Of a stretch of DNA of 64,000 bases, positions 58,089-64,000 are shown one piece after another; the first letter of the stretch is position 1; each line of letters begins with the position of its first letter. Below the pieces are notes generated by a model. That model did not search any database. It was given only the letters and a program-made list of their open reading frames with translations, and had not been told where the DNA came from. Source of the stretch: Pseudomonadota bacterium. GTDB lineage: Bacteria; Pseudomonadota; Gammaproteobacteria; UBA5335. The stretch covers positions 1-64,000 of the forward strand of contig PKDC01000025.1 of assembly GCA_002862435.1 (NCBI GenBank), written 5' to 3'. The position numbers were made by a program, and so were the translations under genes.

Positions 58089-59387
58089 ATGCGTGAAAAA
58101 TTCGATGCCATCGTGGTGGGGGCAGGTCCTGCCGGCAACGCAGCCGCCTATACCATGGCCAGCGCCGGCATGTCCGTGCTGCAGATCGAGCGGGGCGAGA
58201 CCCCCGGCTCGAAGAACGTCCAGGGCGCGATCCTGTACGCGGACGCTCTGGAACGCATCATTCCCGACTTTCGGGATGAGGCGCCGCTCGAACGCTATCT
58301 CATCGAGCAGCGCTTCTGGATGCTCAGCGACGATGCCTATGTGGGCAGCACCTACCGCTCCGAGGCCTTCAACCGCCCGCCCTACAACCGCTACACCATC
58401 GTCCGCGCCCAGTTCGACAAGTGGTTTTCCAAGAAAGTGCAGGAGGCCGGCGGGCTGGTCATCTGCGAAACCACGGTGCGGGAACTGATGTTCGACGGCG
58501 ATCGAGTGGCCGGTGTGCGCACCGACCGCGAAGGCGGCGCCATCTACGCCGATCTCGTGGTGCTGGCCGATGGCGTCAATTCCACCCTGGCGGTCAAGGC
58601 GGGGTTCCATCCCGAGTTGAAACCCAAGGACGTGGCGCTGGCGGTGAAGGAAACCCTGTTTCTGGCCCCCGAGGTGATCGAACAGCGCTTCAACCTCAAG
58701 GGCGAGGAAGGCGTCGCCATCGAAATGGGTGGCAACATCACCCAGGGCATGGTGGGCACGGGCTTCCTCTATACCAACCGGGAAACCCTGACCATCGGTG
58801 TCGGCTGCCTGCTGTCGGACTTCGCCCAGCAGAAGATCCCGCCCTATGTGTTGCTGGAACAGATGAAGACACACCCCGCCATCCGGCCTCTGCTGGAAGG
58901 AACGGAACTCAAGGAATATGTGGCCCACCTGATCCCTGAAGGCGGCTACAACGCCATCCCCAAGCTTTACGGCAATGGCTGGATGATCGTCGGCGACTCG
59001 GCCGGGCTGGTCAATTCCGTGCATCGGGAAGGCTCCAATCTGGCCATGACCTCGGGCCGGCTGGCCGGGGAAACCGTCATTGAACTGCGTGCAGCGGGGA
59101 AAGCGCTGAACACGGCCAATCTCGCGCTTTACAAACGCAAGATGGACGAGAGCTTCGTGATGAAGGATCTCAAGAAATACCGGCGGCTCCCGGATGTGCT
59201 GCACAAGAACCCACAGTTCTTCACCGCCTATCCGGAACTGCTCAATGGCGCCATGCACCAGATCGTGAGCGTGGATGGCACGGACAAGAAATCGAAAGAA
59301 CGGGAGGTCCGGCGCAGCTTTGGGCAACGCCGTGGCCTGTTTGGTTTGATGGGCGACGCCTTCAAGCTGTGGAGGGCCTTCGAATGA
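58089..59387 (+). CDS. fixC: Flavoprotein FixC (ETF:quinone oxidoreductase-like)
   Basis: A 432-residue ETF-QO-type flavoprotein. The dinucleotide motif is GAGPAGNAAAY near residue 11, and GWMIVGDSAGLVNSVHREG is the second FAD block. It passes the high-potential branch of FixAB electrons to the quinone pool. It lacks its own iron-sulfur domain, which is supplied by FixX. It overlaps fixX by four bases. Confidence 0.95.
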   Translation: MREKFDAIVVGAGPAGNAAAYTMASAGMSVLQIERGETPGSKNVQGAILYADALERIIPDFRDEAPLERYLIEQRFWMLSDDAYVGSTYRSEAFNRPPYNRYTIVRAQFDKWFSKKVQEAGGLVICETTVRELMFDGDRVAGVRTDREGGAIYADLVVLADGVNSTLAVKAGFHPELKPKDVALAVKETLFLAPEVIEQRFNLKGEEGVAIEMGGNITQGMVGTGFLYTNRETLTIGVGCLLSDFAQQKIPPYVLLEQMKTHPAIRPLLEGTELKEYVAHLIPEGGYNAIPKLYGNGWMIVGDSAGLVNSVHREGSNLAMTSGRLAGETVIELRAAGKALNTANLALYKRKMDESFVMKDLKKYRRLPDVLHKNPQFFTAYPELLNGAMHQIVSVDGTDKKSKEREVRRSFGQRRGLFGLMGDAFKLWRAFE

Positions 59388-59677
59388 CAAGCATCAATGT
59401 GGAAGAAAAGCTGTTCCAGAATCGCTACAAGGTGGACGCCGGCCGGCCACACATCCAGATCAAGGATGGCGATGTCTGTCGCAGCCAGTGCAAGACCCAG
59501 CAATGCACTGTCTGCTGTCCCGCCGGCTGCTATACCGCCGAGGGCAACGGCGCGGTGACCCTGATCACCGACGGCTGTCTGGAATGCGGCACCTGCCGCG
59601 TCATCTGTACCGAACACCGTAACGTGGAGTGGGAATACCCGCGCGGCGGCTTCGGCATCCTCTTCAAATTCGGGTGA
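59384..59677 (+). CDS. fixX: Ferredoxin-like protein FixX
   Basis: A 97-residue ferredoxin-like protein. Cysteines appear in CRSQCKTQQCTVCCPAGCY and in CLECGTCRVIC, the latter giving a [4Fe-4S] site. With FixC it forms the quinone-reducing part of the bifurcating FixABCX complex at the membrane. The ATG at 59384 overlaps the fixC stop; an earlier ATG at 59369 lies within fixC and has no ribosome site. Confidence 0.94.
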   Translation: MTSINVEEKLFQNRYKVDAGRPHIQIKDGDVCRSQCKTQQCTVCCPAGCYTAEGNGAVTLITDGCLECGTCRVICTEHRNVEWEYPRGGFGILFKFG

Positions 59678-59680
59678 ACC

Positions 59681-60007
59681 ATGGCCAAACCGCAAAAACA
59701 TGTCTTCGTGTGCGTCCAGTCGCGTCCGCCGGGCCATCCCAAGGGCTCGTGCGGCGCGGGCCGCAACTCGGGCGCCCTGCTCCAGTCCTTCATCGGCGAA
59801 CTGGACCGGCGGTCGCTCTGGGGCCGCATCGCCATCACCTCGGCAGGCTGCCTGGGACCCTGCGATCTGGGTCCCAATGTCCTGGTCTATCCGGACGGCA
59901 TTCTCTACAGCGGGGTGACAGCGGAGGATATCCCCGCCCTCATCGATGAACATCTGCTGGGCGACAAGCCGGTGGAACGCCTGCTGGCTCCCGCCGAGGC
60001 ATGGTGA
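59681..60007 (+). CDS. [2Fe-2S] thioredoxin-like ferredoxin
   Basis: A 108-residue thioredoxin-fold [2Fe-2S] ferredoxin. The four cysteines at 11, 24, 57 and 61 (the last two in AGCLGPCDLGP) are the cluster ligands. Related proteins occur in many nif clusters, where they may donate electrons or, as in Azotobacter FeSII, protect nitrogenase from oxygen; which applies here is unknown. It follows fixX by three bases. Confidence 0.85.
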   Translation: MAKPQKHVFVCVQSRPPGHPKGSCGAGRNSGALLQSFIGELDRRSLWGRIAITSAGCLGPCDLGPNVLVYPDGILYSGVTAEDIPALIDEHLLGDKPVERLLAPAEAW

Positions 60008-60018
60008 AGGCAAAGCCC

Positions 60019-60528
60019 ATGAGCGCCACGAACACACTGATGCGCGATGAACGGCCTGCCTTCGGCGGCGCCGTGAGTGGCGCGGTACGCGAATCGCTGG
60101 AGAGCGCCGCGGACTGCTACCGTGAGGATGCGGAGGCCGCGGGCCGCTGGCTGGAGCGGGCGGCTGCCGCAGACCCGGACGCCCTGGCGGTCTACTTTGC
60201 CCGCTACAAGTTCCACTTCTACCAGAACCGCTTGGCAGAGGCGGAAACAGCGGCGCGGGAGGGCCTCGCAGCAGCTGCAGCCCAGGGCGGCTTCCCCGCT
60301 GACTGGCGCAGCCTGACGCGGGAAAGCGCGTCCTGGTCGCCGGCCAGCGGTCCACAACGCTTCTACCTGTTCAGCCTCAAGGCGCTGGCCTTCATCCGCT
60401 TGCGCCGTGGGGAGGCCGAAGAAAGCCTCGCCCTGCTCGCCAAGCTGACGGAAATCGATCCCGCCGACCAGGTAGGCGCCGAGGTCATCCGCGCCCTGCA
60501 CCGTGGAGCCACTACCGATGCCAGCTGA
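60019..60528 (+). CDS. Nif-associated helical (TPR-like) protein, copy 2
   Basis: A 169-residue helical protein with ARYKFHFYQNRLAEAE, QRFYLFSLKALAFIRLRRGE and KLTEIDPADQVGAEV, clearly paralogous to the gene at 48735-49313. No enzymatic motif. An alternative start at 60001 overlaps the ferredoxin gene by seven bases; the ATG at 60019 has GAAGG eight bases upstream. The duplication on both arms suggests partners on each operon. Function unknown. Confidence 0.7.
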   Translation: MSATNTLMRDERPAFGGAVSGAVRESLESAADCYREDAEAAGRWLERAAAADPDALAVYFARYKFHFYQNRLAEAETAAREGLAAAAAQGGFPADWRSLTRESASWSPASGPQRFYLFSLKALAFIRLRRGEAEESLALLAKLTEIDPADQVGAEVIRALHRGATTDAS

Positions 60529-60937
60529 AACCCACCCTGCCCCCGCGGCCTCAGCCAATCCCGGCGCGCTCGCTGCCGCCATCCTCGCGGCCGCTCCAGC
60601 CGGGGAACGCCTGCTGGCCAGCGCCGGTGAGCGCCTGACGCAACTGGGCCTGGCGGGTCGGTTGCGGGTTCCGCTTTGGACGCAAGGGCGCTTTTCCCAG
60701 CACACCGATCCCGCCAGCGGCCGCCCCACCCTGCGTGCCGATTTTTTCTCGGCCGGCGGGCAACGCAAGGGACACCTGTTGTTCCATGGAGACGGCAGCC
60801 ATTACGGCGAAATCGAGGTCGGCTTGACGCACCCCACGCTTCCCGGCTGGTGGATTGAAGTCATTGAGATCTGGGGGCGGGATGGGACCGTCAAAAACGA
60901 TTTGCGGCTGTTGGCGCTGCCTGCCGAGGAAGCATGA
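60518..60937 (+). CDS. Nif-associated protein of unknown function
   Basis: A 139-residue protein not recognised. An Ala/Pro-rich start is followed by GQRKGHLLFHGDGSHYGEIEV and GWWIEVIEIWGRDGTV, suggesting a small beta-rich domain. No cysteine or membrane segment is seen. The start at 60518 overlaps the TPR gene by 11 bases, and the stop overlaps the DUF364 gene (ATGA), so it is within the operon. Role unknown. Confidence 0.65.
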   Translation: MPAETHPAPAASANPGALAAAILAAAPAGERLLASAGERLTQLGLAGRLRVPLWTQGRFSQHTDPASGRPTLRADFFSAGGQRKGHLLFHGDGSHYGEIEVGLTHPTLPGWWIEVIEIWGRDGTVKNDLRLLALPAEEA

Positions 60938-61761
60938 GCGATCCCTGGTCGATCTACGATCTGCTGCTGGATCGGGTGGCGGACCACGCTGATCCAGCGC
61001 TGGAGATCACGCTTGGCTTGGTGTGGACCCTGTGCCGGAGCGCGCGCACCTACGGACTGGCCATGACGCCCGGCGGGGCGCCCCGCACCCTGCCGTGGGC
61101 CGGCTCCCTGGCCGGGCGGTCGTTGCGGGAACTTGCGCCCTGGTTGCGCGACTGGAATCCGCACGCTGCGAGCATTGGCCTGGCCGCCGTCAACGCTGCC
61201 CTCAATACCGAGGGCAACCCCGTGCTGGCGCGCGCCGCGCCCCTTGTGGGCAGCGGCCCCGGCAATCTCGCCGTATTCGAGCATTTTGCCCCGCAGCTCG
61301 CGGGCCAGCGGGTGGTGGTGATCGGCCGCTATCCGGGTCTCGATGCTTATGCCCGACAGATGGACCTGATGGTGCTGGAACGCCAGCCGGGCGCCGGCGA
61401 CCTGCCCGATCCGGCCTGCGAGTACCTATTGCCACAGGCCGATTGGGTGTTTCTGACTGCCAGCAGCCTGGCCAACAAGACCTTTCCACGGCTTGCCGAA
61501 CTGTCGCGCGCCGCCACCACCGTGCTGATGGGGCCGGGTACGCCCTGGCTCGGAGAGTTTGCCGCCTTCGGCATCGACTACCTGGCCGGTGTCGAGGTAA
61601 AGGATCACGATGCCCTGCGGCAGACCGTGGCCGAGGGCGGCGGCGTGCGCCTGTTCGAGGGACCGGTGCGCTATCGCCTGGCGGAGCTGCGCCTCGCCAA
61701 GCACACGATGTTGCCCCATGAAAGCCACCAAAGCCTGTCTTCCCTTTCCCCCATCCTTTAA
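60934..61761 (+). CDS. DUF364-domain protein (putative heavy-metal chelation)
   Basis: A 275-residue protein with the DUF4213-DUF364 arrangement. Visible blocks are AAVNAALNTEG, VVVIGRYPGL, ADWVFLTASSLANKTFPRL and TVLMGPGTPW. The family is linked to metal chelation on structural grounds, unproven. In a nif cluster a role in Fe or Mo handling is plausible. It overlaps the preceding gene by four bases. Confidence 0.78.
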   Translation: MSDPWSIYDLLLDRVADHADPALEITLGLVWTLCRSARTYGLAMTPGGAPRTLPWAGSLAGRSLRELAPWLRDWNPHAASIGLAAVNAALNTEGNPVLARAAPLVGSGPGNLAVFEHFAPQLAGQRVVVIGRYPGLDAYARQMDLMVLERQPGAGDLPDPACEYLLPQADWVFLTASSLANKTFPRLAELSRAATTVLMGPGTPWLGEFAAFGIDYLAGVEVKDHDALRQTVAEGGGVRLFEGPVRYRLAELRLAKHTMLPHESHQSLSSLSPIL

Positions 61762-61775
61762 AGGAGCAAACGACC

Positions 61776-61991
61776 ATGGCCCTTGGATATGACGTGCTCA
61801 AAGCCGATTTCGCGCTCTGCACCGGCACCCGCACGGGCAATCAGCGCTGTAACGGAACGATTTACGTGTGTGGCCAGTGCGGTGCGCGCGGCTGCAAACA
61901 GACCCGTGTGGGCCAGTGCAGCGACCAGGCATTCAGCGTGCTCGATCAGTGTCTGAAGTGCGGCTCGCACGCCATGCAAGCGGCGAGCTGA
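61776..61991 (+). CDS. Small Cys-rich nif-associated protein
   Basis: A 71-residue protein with eight cysteines, including VCGQCGARGC (C-x2-C-x4-C) and CLKCGS. This pattern suggests a zinc ribbon or an iron-sulfur site. GGAGC lies about nine bases before the ATG. It follows the DUF364 gene by 14 bases. I do not recognise a family; metal binding is the only supported property. Confidence 0.7.
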   Translation: MALGYDVLKADFALCTGTRTGNQRCNGTIYVCGQCGARGCKQTRVGQCSDQAFSVLDQCLKCGSHAMQAAS

Positions 61992-62058
61992 TCGCAGTGC
62001 GCCGTGGCTGGTCGTCTACAAGACCGGCACCTGCTGAATTGCAACAGAGGGAAACGTC

Positions 62059-62343
62059 ATGGCTGAAATGATCGTGGTGGAAGATCGCAATCAGGACGAC
62101 CTGTCGCGCAAGGCTGGCTGTTACCTCTATGTCGATACCGAGCTCTGGCTCGAAGAGGACCAGGTGCACCGGGGCGATGGCCCCGCCGTCATTGCCCCGG
62201 ACGGCGCCGAGCGCTGGTACATCCACGGAAAAGAAGTCTCGCGCGATGTCAACGCATTCTTTTTCCAAAACAAATGGTCGATGCAACGCGGCCTCAACAC
62301 GCCGCAGAAGATCACCGTTTTTCAGGCCCATTTTCTGAAGTGA
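62059..62343 (+). CDS. MORN-like repeat protein
   Basis: A 94-residue protein with a repeat unit VHRGDGPAVIAPDGAERWYI-HGK, which looks like the xHRxDGPAxxxxDGxxxWYxNGK repeats of MORN-type or toxin-like proteins. A second, weaker unit may precede it. GAGGGAAACGTC stands before the ATG. It lies 67 bases after the Cys-rich gene. Function unknown. Confidence 0.6.
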   Translation: MAEMIVVEDRNQDDLSRKAGCYLYVDTELWLEEDQVHRGDGPAVIAPDGAERWYIHGKEVSRDVNAFFFQNKWSMQRGLNTPQKITVFQAHFLK

Positions 62344-62469
62344 CCGCCGATAGACCGGAGCACAAGGGCTGACTTGCCTGCGCAGATCGGCGTTTGGGAT
62401 CCGGATTCGCATCGTCACTTGCCGAGATAACGAGAGATCGCGCCCTCATACGCCCGGAAGGAGCCCGTC

Positions 62470-62799
62470 ATGTTTACCAAAGCCTGCGATTTGAGCGAAT
62501 TGAAGGAAGGAAAAACCGATGTGGCGGCGGTCAACCGCACGTTGGTGCTGCTGGTCTGGCCGCTTGGTGGAAAACCCATTGCCTACCAGGGCATGTGCCC
62601 GCACTCGAATGAACCGCTGGCTGATGCCCGATTCGACGGCAAGATCATCTCCTGCCGCCATCATGACTGGGAATTCGACGGAACAACCGGTGCGTGCATC
62701 CGCGGCAAGCCCTGCACGCTTGCGGAATATCCGCTTGAAATCAAGGACGGCGAAATTCACGTCGATGTGAGCGGCGTGGTGCCCAATCGCGCCGCGTAG
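62470..62799 (+). CDS. Rieske [2Fe-2S] ferredoxin
   Basis: A 109-residue Rieske protein. The ligand pairs are in GMCPHSNEPL (CxH) and SCRHHDWEF (CxxH), about 16 residues apart. Soluble Rieske ferredoxins transfer electrons to oxygenases or reductases; in a nif cluster it may join the nitrogenase electron supply. AAGGAGCCCGTC precedes the ATG. It is separated from the previous gene by 126 bases with no clear promoter. Confidence 0.88.
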   Translation: MFTKACDLSELKEGKTDVAAVNRTLVLLVWPLGGKPIAYQGMCPHSNEPLADARFDGKIISCRHHDWEFDGTTGACIRGKPCTLAEYPLEIKDGEIHVDVSGVVPNRAA

Positions 62800-62943
62800 G
62801 CGCCGGATTTCAACCGCCGCCGGACGCACGGCTTGCGATCTGTTTGCCGCCGTCTGCCTTGGCAAGCCAGGCGCCCCTCGTCCGGTTGGTGCGCTTTTTC
62901 AACCCATTACATTCCGTCAGGCCGCTTTTCAGGAGCACTTCAC

Positions 62944-63189
62944 ATGTCCGTTGCAGAGGGATTCTTTGTCGATTGGGACGGCAATGCGCGCAGCACCCTC
63001 GCGCCCGGTGGCGGCTATCTCTGCGAAACCGATGTCAGCGCCCGTTATGTCGCGATCACCACGCCCAACGGCGCCCTGGTGCATGAAGCCAGCTACTATA
63101 AAAACTTGGCTGACCTCGAAAAGGCGGGTATCAGGGCAGCGCTTGTTCCGGATTCACATCCTTGGGGAACCCGGAAAGACGGATTTTGA
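62944..63189 (+). CDS. Small conserved-looking protein, unknown
   Basis: An 81-residue soluble protein with GGGYLCETDVSARYVAIT and HEASYYKNLADLEKAGI. The ATG at 62944 has CAGGAG seven bases upstream; the longer frame from 62833 is not protein-like. I do not recognise it. It follows the Rieske gene by 144 bases and is on the same strand, so may be part of the accessory operon. Confidence 0.6.
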   Translation: MSVAEGFFVDWDGNARSTLAPGGGYLCETDVSARYVAITTPNGALVHEASYYKNLADLEKAGIRAALVPDSHPWGTRKDGF

Positions 63190-63218
63190 GCAAGGGTCAG
63201 ACCTGAGGAGATCGGGGG

Positions 63219-63458
63219 ATGCTGCCGACCACCATTCTCGTCGATGAGTCGCCGCGGTGTGTGGTGCGACCGACGGACGCCAAGGCGCTCAGTCGTTTCA
63301 TTCGCAATGGGAAGAGTTACCTGCTTGGCGAGAACCCCACCGGCGCCATTTCCCATCGCCCAGCCGATACCGAAGAATCGGCAAAATGGCATGAGGCCCT
63401 CGCGCTTCATCAGGCCTGGGGAGGCGCCGAGGAAGACTATTTCGGGATTCCGCTGTAA
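63219..63458 (+). CDS. Small protein, unknown
   Basis: A 79-residue protein with TDAKALSRFIRNGKSYLLG and HQAWGGAEEDYFGIPL. GAGGAGATC lies before the ATG at 63219. No family is recognised and no metal site is seen. It converges with the haemoglobin gene, 24 bases away, so it is the last gene of the plus arm. Confidence 0.55.
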   Translation: MLPTTILVDESPRCVVRPTDAKALSRFIRNGKSYLLGENPTGAISHRPADTEESAKWHEALALHQAWGGAEEDYFGIPL

Positions 63459-63482
63459 GCGGACCGCAAGGCGAATGTCGCT

Positions 63483-63911
63483 TCAGGGACGCTGCATGCC
63501 GACATCGTGGGGATTGCCCGCCTGATTGCGCATCCAGTCGGCAAGTTTGGCCATGAGGCCATAGATCTCCTGCCGCGCATCCGCATCCTCGATCGCCTCT
63601 TCCAGTGCGCCGCGCATGCACAACAGCCAGGCGTCGCGCTCGGCATCGCCGATGGCAAATCCCATATGCCGCTGGCGCAGGCGAGGATGCCCGCGCTCGG
63701 CAGAATAGTGCTTCGGGCCGCCCATCCATTCACCCAAGTAACGTTTGAGCACATCCTTCGTCGGCCCGAGATCCGGCGCATGCATGGCCCGAATGACGTT
63801 GGCCTCCTGCAAGCTGTCCATCCGTGCGTAGAAGGATTCCACCAGGCGATCGATGGTTGGCGCCCCGCCCACCCGCTCGAACATGGACACGACCGCTGCG
63901 ACTTCCGTCAT
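63483..63911 (-). CDS. Group II truncated haemoglobin
   Basis: A 142-residue 2-over-2 globin of the GlbO type. The block PKHYSAERGHPRLRQRHMGF holds the proximal histidine, GGAPTIDRLVESFY marks helix B and AERDAWLLCMRGAL helix G. Such globins bind oxygen or detoxify NO, and near nif genes may protect nitrogenase or buffer oxygen. GGAGGTGAGAA precedes the ATG at 63911. Its position beside the nif arm is suggestive; regulation is not visible. Confidence 0.85.
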   Translation of the reverse strand: MTEVAAVVSMFERVGGAPTIDRLVESFYARMDSLQEANVIRAMHAPDLGPTKDVLKRYLGEWMGGPKHYSAERGHPRLRQRHMGFAIGDAERDAWLLCMRGALEEAIEDADARQEIYGLMAKLADWMRNQAGNPHDVGMQRP

Positions 63912-63956
63912 TTCTCACCTCCGGTTCAGTTTGCGTTGCGCTCAGCCGCCAAATGG

Positions 63957-64000
63957 CTATTCATCCGTGCTGGGCAGCAGGATCACCTCCGCCGGCGCTC
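63957..64000 (-). CDS. C-terminal end of a gene running off the window
   Basis: The last 14 codons on minus read ...PAEVILLPSTDE and then TAG, a natural-looking protein end just upstream of the haemoglobin gene (45-base gap). Too short to identify. It is probably another member of the accessory cluster. Confidence 0.35.
   Translation of the reverse strand, partial: APAEVILLPSTDE

Noticed and set aside
56862-59390. 842-codon open frame on minus opposite fixA-fixB-fixC.
   Set aside because: Antisense shadow of three certain genes.

Overview
The window (about 60-65% GC by eye, with a visibly more AT-rich patch near 35.8-39.2 kb) looks like the chromosome of a gammaproteobacterium. Reasons: the nudJ-mnmA-hflD gene order (hflD is essentially gammaproteobacterial), rmuC, a YbbN/CnoX-type thioredoxin, and the fabD-fabG-acpP-fabF-pabC-mltG-tmk-holB-pilZ block. 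A complete glycogen-making cluster next to a large nitrogen-fixation accessory cluster would suit a glycogen-storing diazotroph (for example a relative of Candidatus Competibacter/Contendobacter or the Chromatiales); that placement is inference.

Layout. 0.1-5.5 kb: an SDR dehydrogenase and an SCP2-type thiolase (lipid/acyl-CoA metabolism), rmuC, and an FMO-like flavoprotein. 5.5-14.2 kb (minus strand): fatty-acid synthesis and housekeeping, with fabD, fabG, acpP, fabF, pabB, pabC, mltG, tmk, holB and a PilZ protein. 14.4-19.6 kb (plus): nudJ, mnmA, hflD, acnA. 19.7-28.1 kb: glycogen metabolism, with malQ, a GH57 enzyme and glgC on minus, divergent from glgB-glgA on plus. 28.3-35.0 kb: a Cys-rich small protein behind an FNR-like box, xseA, an M23 peptidase, a GH5 glucosidase, a CnoX-type thioredoxin and an OmpW-type porin.

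35.1-39.7 kb is a decayed chromosomal integron that gene-by-gene annotation would probably miss. It has a broken intI on plus and, reading away from it on minus, six gene cassettes separated by attC sites. The far end is cut by a deleted IS3-family (IS407-like) element sitting in the last attC. Three cassettes resemble nuclease or ribonuclease folds (a NucS-like PD-(D/E)XK protein, an RX5H HEPN-like protein, a DxE/QxK protein); two are small membrane proteins and one is a zinc-ribbon protein. 39.9-42.6 kb: a copper-type P1B ATPase and an EF-hand periplasmic protein.

43.1-63.9 kb: a nitrogenase accessory/maturation cluster without nifHDK. The minus arm runs nifA-nifB-fdxN-iscA(nif)-TPR-lrv-nifZ-DUF3024-nifS-nifT-DUF6129-DegT-like-small-SIR2-like. 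The plus arm runs nifV-cysE-nifW-fixABCX-[2Fe-2S] ferredoxin-TPR paralogue-unknown-DUF364-Cys-rich-MORN-like-Rieske-two small proteins, with a truncated haemoglobin on minus. Sigma-54 promoters and perfect TGT-N10-ACA NifA sites lie upstream of nifB and nifV. NifA carries the full C-X11-C-X19-C-X4-C oxygen-sensing motif. Together the cluster supplies FeMo-cofactor parts (NifB, NifS, NifV, IscA), low-potential electrons (FixABCX, ferredoxins) and oxygen handling.
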